From NCBI GenBank assembly GCA_949775045.1, contig OX459097.1:23002205-23066204 (forward strand): DNA of 64,000 bases, in the 5' to 3' direction. The position numbers and the translations under genes were made by a program. The stretch's first letter is position 1, and every line of letters starts with the position of its first letter. The notes under the pieces are model-generated. The model searched no databases. It worked only from the letters and a program-made list of their open reading frames with translations, and was not told the DNA's origin. Shown piece by piece: positions 21,658 through 32,826 of the stretch. The stretch comes from Metridium senile (Eukaryota; Cnidaria; Anthozoa; Actiniaria; Metridiidae).

Positions 21658-22020
21658 TTAGCCTGCGTAGCAAGCGTTTCTTTTCGGGGAAGAGAAAAAT
21701 TGTATTTTGGGATAGCTGTGTCGCCAATATGACCGCGCGTAACCTAAGACGAGTACAAAAAGTGGAGTTAGGGGGAGAGGGGAGAAGGAAACTTTGGGTC
21801 CTTCTGCGTGTACTGGAAACCTATTGTATTCTTTGTTAGCTTCTTTCTTTGTTTAAATTAAGTCTTTTGTTGTTTCTATTGAATTACGTAGACTGTGTAC
21901 AGTACACGGAGAAGGAGCAGAAACTTTCTTCTCCCTCTCTCTCCTCTCCCCCCCCCCCCCCCCTAGCTCCGCTTTTTGCACCACAGGTAACCCAAAAACG
22001 CTTGCTCCTCAGGCTACATG
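21658..22020. mobile_element. MITE with tagcctg..caagcg ends
   Basis: ttagcctgcgtagcaagcgt on the left is mirrored by acgcttgctcctcaggctac on the right. The interior has gggatagctgtgtcgcc, shared with 30075-30130, and a C-run at 21949-21963. It lies just upstream of the first detected receptor exon. Confidence 0.7.
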
Positions 22021-22079
22021 CATGTATATTTAACAAATAATTTAACTGAAAGCGAGTGCTTCTGGACATTTTTAAGTGT

Positions 22080-22780
22080 GTTCAAATGCCAAGCGTGCGG
22101 TTATCAGAGTATAAACCAAGGCTGAACCTTAATTATTTATTTTATTATATAAATTTCGATTAAAAATTGTTCAAAAATCGTTCAAAAAAGTCTGTTTGAT
22201 TTCGAAAACTTACGACCGTGGTTTATACTCTCATAAACCACGCTTGTTTGGCCAATCAGAGCGCGCGTTAGAATCAATCTATATAATAAATAAGGAATAT
22301 AAAACGGCACGTGCGGTGTCTTTTTACTGTGGTACTGAAACACGCTGGGAGCTGTAGAGAAAGAGAGAAGTTGTAAACAAAAATGAGGCGTAGCGGAGTG
22401 TTTCTTCTTCTTATAAGTGCTCTACAGATCCCAGAGTGTTTATATCACATTTTATAAAATTTTTGGTATCTAACGCGCTCTCTGATTGGTTGATGGCCAT
22501 GTCTATGAGAGAACAGAGAATGAAAATGACGAATGCTGTCGCGCGCTCTGATTCTAACGTGTTTACGAACATTCGGTAGAAAAGTTTTCTCTGCATTTTT
22601 TTTGCGAAAAAATTTCTTAAAAGAAATATAAAACGGCCGCTTATGTCTATGTACTCGCTGCGCTCGTGTTTCTAAGCTTGCTTCTCTCGTGCTCTACATC
22701 TCCCAGCGTGTTTATATCACAGTACATAGACACGCGCGCCGTTTTATATTTCTTAAATATAGACACAAGCGGACGTTTTA
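22080..22780. repeat. Compound palindromic repeats
   Basis: tatcagagtataaaccaagg is mirrored by cgtggtttatactctc. Further right, aaatataaaacggccgctta is mirrored by gcgcgccgttttatatttct, with cactgcg-type and ccagcgtgtttatatcaca blocks between. No gene is visible here. Confidence 0.6.
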
Positions 22781-22896
22781 TATTGCTTTTATCCAATATT
22801 TTTGAACTTTTTTAACTGAGCTAGCGTTTCTCGGTCCTCTTCCTCCGACCATTTCTAAATAAACGCTATTCGATTTGAATTGAAATATTGAATAGC

Positions 22897-24047
22897 TCTC
22901 TATCGTTCATATCAAACACCGACGCAGCCTATACTAGTTTACTCGCTAGTTTCTATTTGTATTTTAAATTAAACAGTCTGTTACAAATTTCATTCTATTA
23001 CCTATCGTTTATATCAAACGCCGACGCAGCCTATACTAGTTTACTCGCTAGTTTCTATTTGTATTTTAAATTAAACAGTCTGTTACAAATTTCATTCTAT
23101 TACCTATCGTTCATATCAAACACCGACGCAGCCTATACTAGTTTACTCGCTAGTTTCTATTTGTATTTTAAATTAAACAGTCTGTTACAAATTTCATTCT
23201 ATTACCTATCGTTCATATCAAACACCGACGCAGCCTATACTAGTTTACTCGCTAGTTTCTATTTGTATTTTAAATTAAACAGTCTGTTACAAATTTCATT
23301 CTATTACCTATCGTTCATATCAAACACCGACGCAGCCTATACTAGTTTACTCGCTAGTTTCTATTTGTATTTTAAATTAAACAGTCTGTTACAAATTTCA
23401 TTCTATTACCTATCGTTCATATCAAACACCGACACAGCCTATACTAGTTTACTCGCTAGTTTCTATTTCTATTTTTTACGGTGTTACAAATTTCATTATA
23501 TTACCTATCGTTTATATCAAACACCGACGCAGCCTATACTAGTTTACTCGCTAGTTTCTATTTGTATTTTTTACAGTGTTACAAATTTCATTATATTACC
23601 TATCGTTTATATCAAACACCGACGCAGCCTATACTAGTTTACTCGCTAGTTTCTATTTGTATTTTAAATTAAACAGTCTGTTACAAATTTCATTCTATTA
23701 CCTATCGTTCATATCAAACACCGACGCAGCCTATACTAGTTTACTCGCTAGTTTCTATTTGTATTTTTTACAGTGTTACAAATTTCATTATATTACCTAT
23801 CGTTTATATCAAACACCGACGCAGCCTATACTAGTTTACTCGCTAGTTTCTATTTGTATTTTAAATTAAACAGTCTGTTACAAATTTCATTCTATTACCT
23901 ATCGTTCATATCAAACACCGACGCAGCCTATACTAGTTTACTCGCTAGTTTTAATTTGTATTTTAAATTAAACAGTCTGTTACAAATGTCATTCTATTAC
24001 CTATCGTTCATATCAAACACCGACGCAGCCTATACTAGTTTACTCGT
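22897..24047. repeat. Family A tandem array 1, 12 copies
   Basis: Twelve ~95-103 bp units each contain ctatcgttcatatcaaacac, cgacgcagcctatactagtt, tactcgctagtttctatttg and tacaaatttcattctattac. Two variants alternate: a spacer of attttaaattaaacagtctg, and one of attttttacagtg. Confidence 0.95.
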
Positions 24048-24361
24048 GTGTTTACATTTCTTGATTATTTATCTAGATAAGCTATCCTTGAGTCTAGAGC
24101 ATGCTGATAGTCCCAGTCTGGTGTTGACTAATGCAAAATGATTCAACTTTATTTATTTATGTCTTTGTTTCTTCGCTTATTTATTTATGATTTCAGTCAG
24201 TCAATGATATGATCATTGTTCATCACTTCGACGAGGGCAAAAAAAGGTAAAAGCTCGCAACGAATCAGTAAAGTAAAGTTGTATGAAATGAAAATGTACA
24301 AAAGTGAAAAAAAAAAAAAATTCAAAATTTAATTTTATTGCCTATACATTGTTCTTTACTT

Positions 24362-24456
24362 TACCATCCATCCATCCATCCATCCATCCATCCATCCATC
24401 CATCCATCCATCCATCCATCCATCCATCCATCCATCCATCCATCCATCCATCCATC
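24362..24456. repeat. (CCAT)n microsatellite
   Basis: About 23 perfect ccat units between the two family A arrays. Confidence 0.97.
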
Positions 24457-24571
24457 ATACTAATAATGAAATTTTTAACAGCGTAAAAAATGTTAACTTA
24501 ACTTTACTGACGTTTCGACCTTTTTTTCTCTTCTTTCAGCGAAGAAGGGCTTAAGTTACCATTTTTTTTTT

Positions 24572-25216
24572 TACTATGTTACAAATTTCATTCTATTACC
24601 TATCGTTTATATCAAACACCGACGCAGCCTATACTAGTTTACTCGCTAGTTTCTATTTCTATTTTTTACGGTGTTACAAATTTCATTCTATTACCTATCG
24701 TTTATATCAAACACCGACGCAGCCTATACTAGTTTACTCGCTAGTTTCTATTTCTATTTTTTACGGTGTTACAAATTTCATTCTATTACCTATCGTTTCT
24801 ATCAAACACTGACACAGCCTATACTAGTTTACTCGCTAGTTTCTATTTCTATTTTTTACGGTGTTACAAATTTCATTCTATTACCTATCGGTCATATCAA
24901 ACACCGACGCAGCCTATACTAGTTTACTCGCTAGTTTCTATTTCTTTTTTTTACGGTGTTACAAATTTCATTCTATTACCTATCGTTTATATCAAACACC
25001 GACGCAGCCTATACTAGTTTACTCGCTAGTTTCTATTTCTATTTTTTACGGTGTACAAATTTCATTCTATTACCTATCGGTCATATCAAACACCGACGCA
25101 GCCTATACTAGTTTACTCGCTAGTTTCTATTTCTATTTTTTACGGTGTTACAAATTTCATTCTATTACCTATCGGTCATATCAAACACCGACGCAGCCTA
25201 TACTAGTTTACTCGCT
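24572..25216. repeat. Family A tandem array 2, 7 copies
   Basis: Seven units with a near-constant 95-base period and an acggtgttac spacer. A degenerate stem-loop head lies before it (tgacgtttcgacc, then gaagaagggctt). Confidence 0.95.
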
Positions 25217-25447
25217 TTACTTGAAATCAAACTCGGCCAAACACCTACAATCTGATATGTCGACTACAATTCTGTTTTTCTCATTGTATCCCCATTAAAA
25301 ATTAAACCAAGCGGTTTTCAAATTGATAACGCCAGCAAATGACTGCTATGTTGTTCAAAACACATGCATAACGAAAGGTTGTCGATGAGTGGGGATAAGA
25401 GGTTTTTACCACAGGTAGCGCAAGCTATCATCTGTGCTCTCATATAA

Positions 25448-25650
25448 ACGCCCGGGGCAAACGGATCAGTTCAACATTTGCTTCAACATCCGTTCGATTT
25501 TGTTGAATAGCAATGTTTAAATGCTTTTGAACTATTTCAGACAACATTGTTGAAACGTGTTGAATCGATACTGAATTGATGTCAGTTGAAAGAGTTTAAA
25601 TATTGCCATTCGACAAAATCGAACGGGTGGTGAAGCAAATGTTGAAAGTG
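25448..25650. mobile_element. Family L MITE, copy 1
   Basis: gcccggggcaaacggatcag, then ttcaacatttgcttcaacat and cgttcgattttgttgaatag on the left are mirrored by ttcgacaaaatcgaacggg and gaagcaaatgttgaaa on the right. Confidence 0.8.
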
Positions 25651-25687
25651 AGAATTTATATGTTTAGATAATAAAAATAAACACTCT

Positions 25688-25848
25688 CACTTATGTCTTG
25701 TGTTTAATTGTTACTCTCTGTAAAGTTTCAAGTCATTTGGAGCCGTATTGATCGAGTATTGAGATATTGGCTCTCCCTTTCTTACCGATCAATACGCCTC
25801 CAAACCGTGACTTACAACTTTACATGGAGCAACAATAAACCACAAGAA
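25688..25848. repeat. Imperfect inverted repeat
   Basis: cttgtgtttaattgttac..gtaaagtttcaagtcatttg is mirrored by caaaccgtgacttacaactt, then aacaataaaccacaag; ggagccgtattgatcg pairs with cgatcaatacgcctcc. Confidence 0.65.
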
Positions 25849-26054
25849 ATAACTTTTACATATTTTGAATATTATTAATATCGCAATACATTCTCTTGTA
25901 GAAGGCTTATACGAGAGCATATAGATATCTAGACTAGCTGGCTTGGGCTACCTGTGATTTTACGCTGTTAAAAGCGAACTTCAATCTTGACTTTTCAGTT
26001 TTGTCAGTTTGTCTGTTTGAACATAGAAGTGACAATTAAATAAACACGAAACCA

Positions 26055-26450
26055 CTCATTATTGTAAGCCGCGTGGCTGCAGTGTGCGACTAAATAGCGG
26101 TCCGTACATATAGTTAATTGTAAAGCGCATTGAACGATGTGAAACACGCTATATAAGCACACATTATACATGACATACTAACCCCTCAGACCCCTCATGA
26201 TTGTAAGCCGCGTGGCTGCAGTGTGCGCCTTAAATAGCGGTCCGTACATATAGTTAATTGTAAAGCGCATTGAACGATGTGAAACACGCTATATAAGCAC
26301 ACATTACATTACATACTATCTACTATAACCGCTCATGATCATTGTAAGTCGTGTGGCTGCAGTGTGCGCCTTAAATAGCGGTCTGTACATGTCCATATAG
26401 TTAATTGTGAAGCGCATTGAGACGATATGAAATGTGCTATATAAAGGCGA
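26055..26450. repeat. Tandem SINE-tail-like repeat, 3 units of ~138 bp
   Basis: taagccgcgtggctgcagtg, gcgccttaaatagcggtccg, tagttaattgtaaagcgcat and gatgtgaaacacgctatata repeat in order. The gtaaagcgcattga..gctatataa ending resembles the shared 3' tails of many animal SINEs and LINEs. Confidence 0.75.
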
Positions 26451-26608
26451 TTTTGTTGAATGGCAATGTTTAATCGCTTTTAAACTCTTTCGATGATCAA
26501 CTCAAAATCGATTCAACACGTTTCAACAATGTTGAAAGAGTTTAAAAGCCATTCAACAAAATCGAACGATGTCAAAGCAAATGTTGAAACCGTTTGCCCG
26601 GGCCTTAA
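26446..26608. mobile_element. Family L MITE, copy 2
   Basis: ttttgttgaatggcaatgtt and taatcgcttttaaactcttt on the left; gagtttaaaagccattcaac and aaaatcgaac, then gcaaatgttgaaaccgtttg and cccgggcc on the right. Confidence 0.8.
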
Positions 26609-27164
26609 GCCACATGGCTGTTGTGTGCGCCTTACATAGCGGTTCGTATACATCTAGTTAATTGAAATACGTATTAAGACGATGTGAAACTTGATTTTTA
26701 AATAAACAGCAACAGTCAAAATCAAAACAGTTCGATACATAAATATTTATCAAACCGTAATTTTTTTTGCCGTTTTCAACACTTAAAAAAGATTAATCTT
26801 ACCTTGGCGAGCATTTTCAGACTTCTGGTCAAATTAAAGGAGATGTTTTCAATTAGAACGGAGGCTGTTTTTTTTTTTGGAAGGGCTTACAAATGCCAAA
26901 ATATTGGCTTGTTATTATTAATAATTAAAGCGGGCTTTTAGTAACATCAATTAGCATTTGTGGTTATAAGTTTATTTTTTAATGTGAAGAAAATTAGACC
27001 TCCCTTTGAAAATTAGTGGATTGAAAAGAAAAGTTGTATGATGATTAAGATAGGTAGTCTTCTAGTCTTGATGTCGTCTTCTGTCTTCTTGTGTGTCACA
27101 TTTACTGTGGCACTCTTTAACTGTAATTTTTTATTTTTATTATTATTGTTTGACATTTCTGAAT

Positions 27165-27240
27165 AAATAACTTTTGAAAATGCAGTCATGTTGACTGCGA
27201 AACGTAAACGTCAAGTTTTAGTGTTACTCTTTATTTTAAG
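27165..27240 (+). repeat. Third stem-loop/GAAACGT repeat head
   Basis: aaaatgcagtcatgttgact followed by gcgaaacgtaaacgtc contains a perfect 7-bp stem (gcagtca/tgactgc) directly before GAAACGT. Confidence 0.5.
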
Positions 27241-27285
27241 TACATTAAGAAAATCGTTATTAATATTTATTATTATCATTATTAT

Positions 27286-27395
<110 letters not shown>

Positions 27396-27609
27396 CTTAC
27401 GTCATTACACAGGAAACCCAATTGTGAGAGAGGTTGTTTGAAAGATGATGTAATGCATATTCCGAGGTACGCTCCACTGTGCAACATGGTTTGCGGGCTC
27501 AAAAGTGTCCACAATGTCGTTTCAGTTCTAGTGAGTGAGTGAGTGAGTGACATCGAGTCCCACAGCAATAACTCGTAGTTTCTATAGAAACCACGAGTTA
27601 AAAAGATAT

Positions 27610-28028
27610 ATGCAGCGATATTTACTCAGTCCCCATAGCTAGCTCGTATATTGTTTTGAATGGAATGCACTAAGTAAAATATGAAAGATAGGTAATAGAA
27701 TGAAAATGGGAACTAGCGAGTAAACTAGTATATGCTGCGTCGGTGTTTGATATAATGAAATTTAGATACGTATGTGGGTCTGATCCGCGGTTATATGATG
27801 TGTGTATTTCTCCGCGACGATCATAATCATACACACATAATGAAATTTGTAACACCGTAAAAAATGTTGACTTAACTTTACTGACGTTTCGAGCTTTAGT
27901 TCTTCGTCGGAGTAAAAAGGGCTAAAGCTCGAAACGTCAGTAAAGTTAAGTCAACATTTTTTACGGTGTTACAAATTTCATTATATTACCTATAGTTTAT
28001 ATCAAACACCGACGCAGCCTATACCAGG
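27610..28028. repeat. Family C fragment and inverted family A copies
   Basis: 27635-27672 matches the centre of family C in reverse. 27690-27760 and 27838-27870 are reversed family A; 27872-27960 is a palindrome of two family A heads (ttcgagctttag / ctaaagctcgaa), followed by a forward family A body to 28028. Confidence 0.75.
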
Positions 28029-28321
28029 GCACGAGCCACACTGCTCCTCCCCATGCTACGGCCCTGAATATAGAACGGCTATGTTATGAATATATATAGC
28101 AGGTATATAGTCATATCTTTGCCAGCCCATGTCTTGTGTCTCCTTCGCGAACAAGCTCAGAACATAGAGCATGTCTTGCTTTCCAGCTGAATTGACTTTC
28201 AGAACAAACACAAGGTCAACCAATCAGAATAGAGTATTCGACATAATGCTAATATAAAATATGGTGTGTCTCATCAGGTTAAAAAATTACAATTACAAAA
28301 TTACTATAAAACTATATTATG

Positions 28322-28396
<75 letters not shown>

Positions 28397-28401
28397 TAAT
28401 G

Positions 28402-28433
<32 letters not shown>

Positions 28434-28555
28434 TATAATAATTATAATTATAATAATAATAACAATAACAATAATATAATAATAAAAAAAATATATATAA
28501 TAATCACTTTAATAATAATATAATATTAATATAAAAATATATAAAACTATCTAAA
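28322..28555. repeat. (AAT)n and AT-rich tract
   Basis: Mostly aat triplets with aataatt interruptions, grading into AT-rich sequence. Poly-Asn and poly-Ile frames are artefacts. Confidence 0.95.
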
Positions 28556-28709
28556 AAACTTACAATTTCGATTATATATAAATATACAAATTACAATGCA
28601 TTCAATTTATAAAAAGGATCATCTAAGAATGTTCTGATCAAACTAATACAAACAAATAATACAGATAAGAATAATAATAATATAAAAAGATAGAAAAATA
28701 AATAAAAGT

Positions 28710-28978
28710 CTAGCTTATTCGGGCAATAGCGTTATCGAGGGAGATGTCTACATTTGTAGTATCAACAGTTCTTCTTATTGACCTTGATCCTCTAAGGCAT
28801 AGCAAAGCAGAGCGTATCAGTGCAAAGGAAACTTTGGCCCTAACCCATGACATCGTATTAGCATAGTTCTCTCCCTTCTTAATCGATAATAATTCAGCTA
28901 AGCGTTTATGGTAAGTCTTGCACTCAGTGCCCATTCCACCTGTTGTACTGAACACTAAAGGCGTAAAAGTTCCTTGCT
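28710..28978 (-). mobile_element. Retroelement protein fragment (TGGMG...[11 protein letters not shown] type)
   Basis: The minus strand reads [15 protein letters not shown], then KRLAELL, then [20 protein letters not shown], ending at a TAA. From memory, this phrase is common near the C-terminus of transposon polyproteins in cnidarian genomes; the exact clade is uncertain. The frame is open for about 88 codons and then runs into AT-rich simple repeats, so it is a truncated relic. It is flanked on both sides by similar AT-rich sequence with cactttaataataata-like motifs. Confidence 0.6.
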
Positions 28979-28979
28979 A

Positions 28980-30160
28980 ATATAATATAATATAATAATA
29001 ATACTTTAATAATAATTACAATCATTGAAATTTATATAAAATTACATCGTGTATCTAAAATCGTTGTCACATTACATGCATAAAAGTAGTAATAATTGAG
29101 AAAATTCAAAGAAAGGATAGAGGAAAATTGTGTATATAAAAAAAATTATTTATGAGTTCATGTCATGTCAATAAAACAAATGTTTTTGACCGCTTATGAT
29201 TGGACTATGATATCACGTGACTGTAGGGGTTTATGTTTCTCCTTGAACGAGGTTGTCATTAGTGCGCCATATATAGTATACCCATCCATATTTGTTACAA
29301 AAATACAAAGAATTTGTCACCTATGTGATTATCGCGATTCAAATACAATTAATAATTAGCTTATAATTAAGCTCTATTGTGATGGCTGAAACAAAGAACG
29401 CACGTCAACAAAACATTGCCAATGTCTTGAAACCTGAATAATACCGAAACAAATTGTCTAAAACCGACATGAGTTTGTGGCCGATTCATTTGAAAATAGG
29501 GAGACCATATTAACATATGACCAATGAATCAAACCAGAGGGGGAAAACAGACAATAAACATATTGTCCCTTAGCTTGAGACCGTAATAATAGAGTAATTT
29601 TGAGCAAATCGGTCATTTGACAAAGGAATGAGGGCTGCAAACCACACAAAGTTATAAGTTGTAAAACCGACACACATTTTAACGTTTTGGCGTTGTTTCT
29701 GTGTTTTTATTATAGCATGTAATTAGGTTAATCAACCTAGAGGGGGAAAAGTTGTTTTAATGACGCGGTTGCCGAGTTATCAAGGATAGGAAATTCTGGT
29801 TCCCTACATTCTCTGTTATCTTGATAGCATAAGCCTGTCGATTTTTTTCTAAGTGTCGCGTTACTAATGCATGCGCATGACCGTTTGGTTTTTCTGGCGA
29901 TGTGTACAAAGGCATAATGAATATACATGTATACATGCATACAACTCCTGCTGTCCATGCATACAACTCCTGCTTTCCATGAGAGCCGTGCTTATATATA
30001 TTTAAAATCAAAATTTCTGACAAAAGAATTTATCAAATACAATAGCCTGTATAACAAGCTTTACAGTTGTTTTGGGTTGTTTTGGGATAGCTGTGTTACC
30101 GATATGGTCGCGCGAAACCTATTAAGACGAGTGCAAAAAAAAAACTTTCTCCCGTTGTCC
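28980..30160. other. Intergenic, nothing recognised
   Basis: AT-rich sequence with scattered short open frames lacking family motifs or splice context. Only short direct repeats such as catgcatacaactcctgct (29935-29975) are visible. Confidence 0.5.
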
Positions 30161-30345
30161 CGAAAAGAAGCGAATGCAACGCGAGGCGAGATTCGGGAGG
30201 GATCAAAAATTCCGAATTGATTCGGGATCAATAGGTTCAAAATATAGCATGTTACGAGCCTGGAAAAAATTGGGCTCAGGGATCAAAAATTCCAAAATGA
30301 TCCGGGATCAATAGGCTCAAAATATACCATGTTTAATACGAGCCT
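30160..30345. repeat. Tandem duplication of a ~100-bp unit
   Basis: gatcaaaaattccgaattga, ttcgggatcaataggttcaa and atacgagcctgga-like blocks occur twice. 30075-30130 shares gggatagctgtgt and gcgcgaaacct with the MITE at 21658. Confidence 0.6.
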
Positions 30346-30632
30346 GGATACACCCTTTCAGAGAAAGTTTGACACCCGTGAAAAGCACACAAACTAGTGA
30401 CGCAAAGGATCATGGATCAGTTCAGAATCTAAATGTGCATTCGGGAAATCTTTCTTGTTGTTTGATAAGTCAAAATGGACATTTCTCAATAACATATTGA
30501 CAAGTGTAGCAATTTGGCCATGAAATCCCTGCGTTCTAATAAAGTATACATAGGTAACCCATAATCCTCTGCGCTACTAGCTTGTAGGCGTTCGGCTTCA
30601 CGGGTGACAAAGTTTCTCGGAAAGGGTGTATA
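30344..30632. mobile_element. Family B MITE, copy 2
   Basis: The ends are tacaccctttcagagaaagt, then ttgacacccgtgaa on the left and ttcacgggtgacaaagtttc, then tcggaaagggtgta on the right, about 34 bp inverted. The (AAT)n tract at 30656-30754 follows. Confidence 0.85.
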
Positions 30633-30652
30633 TTACATGCAACGTATTTGAT

Positions 30653-30754
<102 letters not shown>

Positions 30755-31189
30755 TTTATTGACAATACTTTCGCACCTTAAACGGTGAATTACAGTATTA
30801 TAGTATTATAGCAATATAGTATTATAGCTTTGTATCATTAGCTTTGTTGATCATGTTAAAAATAAGCAAGAATAGAAACTCTAATTCCAACTATTAATAA
30901 TATATCGGATACTACCCAATCTGTCTTCCGAGAGGGTTGTCCAATACACACGATACGAGACGGATGGATTTTTTAAAAAGTCCATCCGTTTTACTTCAGT
31001 CATTTCGTGATAAAATATAGATGGGATTCCTGTGCATTCATGTCTTCCGATCCATTAGTCACGTTAATCTCAAAGGTGTACACATATTAGGGTTCCTCTA
31101 TCACTATTGATTAATTCTAGTTGCTTGTTCGCGTGGTGCTTGCTCCAAGTCCCATGAACATATGATTATGATGTGTACAGCTATTTCAA

Positions 31190-31456
31190 AAAACGTAGAA
31201 TACTGAATAGTGCATACTGAATAGTGCATTGCAAGATCGAAATGCATTTTGGGTCAAGTAATATAGTTTAAAGTAAAATAAATAATAGTTAGTTATTATA
31301 TTCTTAGTGCATTCCATTCAAAACAATATATGAGATAGTTATGGGGAGTACATATCGTTGTATATGTATTATTTATCACAAATAAATGAGACCCACAATG
31401 CACTTTGGTCTTGGAATGCACTATTCAGTATTCAACGTTTTTTGAAATAGCTGTAT
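31190..31456. mobile_element. Family C MITE, intact reference copy
   Basis: agctatttcaaaaaacgtag, then aatactgaatagtgcat on the left; atgcactattcagtattcaa, then cgttttttgaaatagct on the right. This copy shows what the interrupted copy at 9120-9950 looked like before insertion. Confidence 0.85.
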
Positions 31457-32480
31457 GCGTCAGTATATATGCATATGTATGTATATATGCAGTATATATG
31501 CATATATTTCTGTATCGATTTACTGTATGTTATTGTTAATAGTCCTTTAACCAAATTATAATTTATATATATTTACCTTGATTGATTTTTTGTAAAACTT
31601 TTTTTTATCTTATTATTTTTGTTTCTACTTTATTTTATTTAGCATCTTTACAATCTGCTTCGATCTTTCTGCAATTTATTATATTTATAAGCTGTCTACC
31701 TAGGCTAACCTGCAAAGGTTATTGTAGATAGCCTGCATCTACAAACAAGTTTTAATATTTATACATGTACAAATTGAAAATATATGTATATGTATACATT
31801 CAGCTTACCATTAGTATAACTCACTCATGGTGGTATTATTCAATTTCAATTTCAGTTTATTTACACTGTTTACATCAATACATATTATATGAATACAATT
31901 ACAACATTATAATGGTTAGAAATTAAGTAGTTTACGATATATACATATTTTATATAAGTGCACGGCAACCAAAGGAGCTCGAATAGCTTTCGAGTTGGTT
32001 GAGGGATTATATTTCAATCAACAAGAAAAGTCTACATTGTACACTCGGAAAATGCTCCAAAATTGTTAACCAAAAATAGAGACCCATAACTCCTTTCGGG
32101 GAAGGCGATCAACTCAGCTGGTAATAGTTGTTACCATCGAAAGATACAGAAAAAAAATCATTCGATTAAAAATCAACATTTGCGCAATTTAATAATTGAT
32201 GGCAATATAGCCAGTTAGGAAGGGTCATCCTAAGAGAACGTCTTTTCTCCTCCCCTTCAATTCTCCTCTCCCCAATCCCCTAAGAGCCGCTACGAATGCT
32301 ACATGACTTTTGATGAAATTTGTTTAAAACTGATTAAAAAGCTAAAAATGTAATTTTTTCAAATTAGAAATCTTCCACTTGAGAGTTTGATATCTGTTGG
32401 TTCTTTGACGTGGTTCAAAACGGTATTTTTCGATAAAAATCAACATTTGCACGAAAATAATTAATGCCGATATTGTGAGG
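31457..32480. other. Intergenic, AT-rich
   Basis: tatatgcat-type repeats at 31455-31510, and a diverged ~270-bp tandem pair marked by cgattaaaaatcaacatttg (32160) and cgataaaaatcaacatttgc (32430). No gene recognised. Confidence 0.5.
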
Positions 32481-32489
32481 CGCATCTTG

Positions 32490-32671
32490 GGCTTCCTGTG
32501 TTTCGAGAGTGTTCAGAATGAGGCTCGTTCCAGTCTACATATTAATTATCCAGTAACGCCTGAAAGCAACGGCAGGTGTCAAATTACAAAGCGTGGTTTG
32601 CTTCAGTATATTATTCTTCGTCAAGTATATTCCCGATTACCTATTTAAAACGTATATCACCATCTTTAAAG
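32490..32671 (+). other. Putative 5' untranslated exon of zinc-finger gene copy 1
   Basis: The segment ends at a good donor (AAAG|GTAAGT at 32671/32672). A pyrimidine-rich acceptor (ctttaacag) lies 154 bases on, ending at 32825, one base before the start codon. The whole stretch recurs in front of gene copy 2 (about 59945-60153). The left boundary is a guess. No transcript evidence is available. Confidence 0.5.
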
Positions 32672-32826
32672 GTAAGTTTGGTTGTTTGTTGAGTTGGTGG
32701 TGAAGAAAGCGCTGTGTGTCAGAAGACACTAAACACGTCTGCGAGGATCCAAAGTTGTGTTGAAAACCACGCTACTCATTCCGTTCTTGTTTCATTAAAG
32801 CCTTCAAACTCTTTATCTTTAACAGG

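Noticed and set aside
22411..22596. 61-codon frame as the missing first exon of the receptor
   Set aside because: It lies in a palindromic repeat, lacks a donor in the right phase and a clear signal-peptide start.
22897..25216. Regular repeats resembling a CRISPR array
   Set aside because: Repeats are ~95-102 bp and abut one another without unique spacers, there are no cas genes, and the DNA is eukaryotic with spliced genes.
27397..27560. Exon-like minus-strand segment with a GTAAGT donor (TLLSPQTMLHSGAYL)
   Set aside because: The frame matches no family I know. Its end (gggtttcctgtgtaatgac) resembles the gggttacctgtgtaat repeat phrase, and no in-phase partner exon was found.
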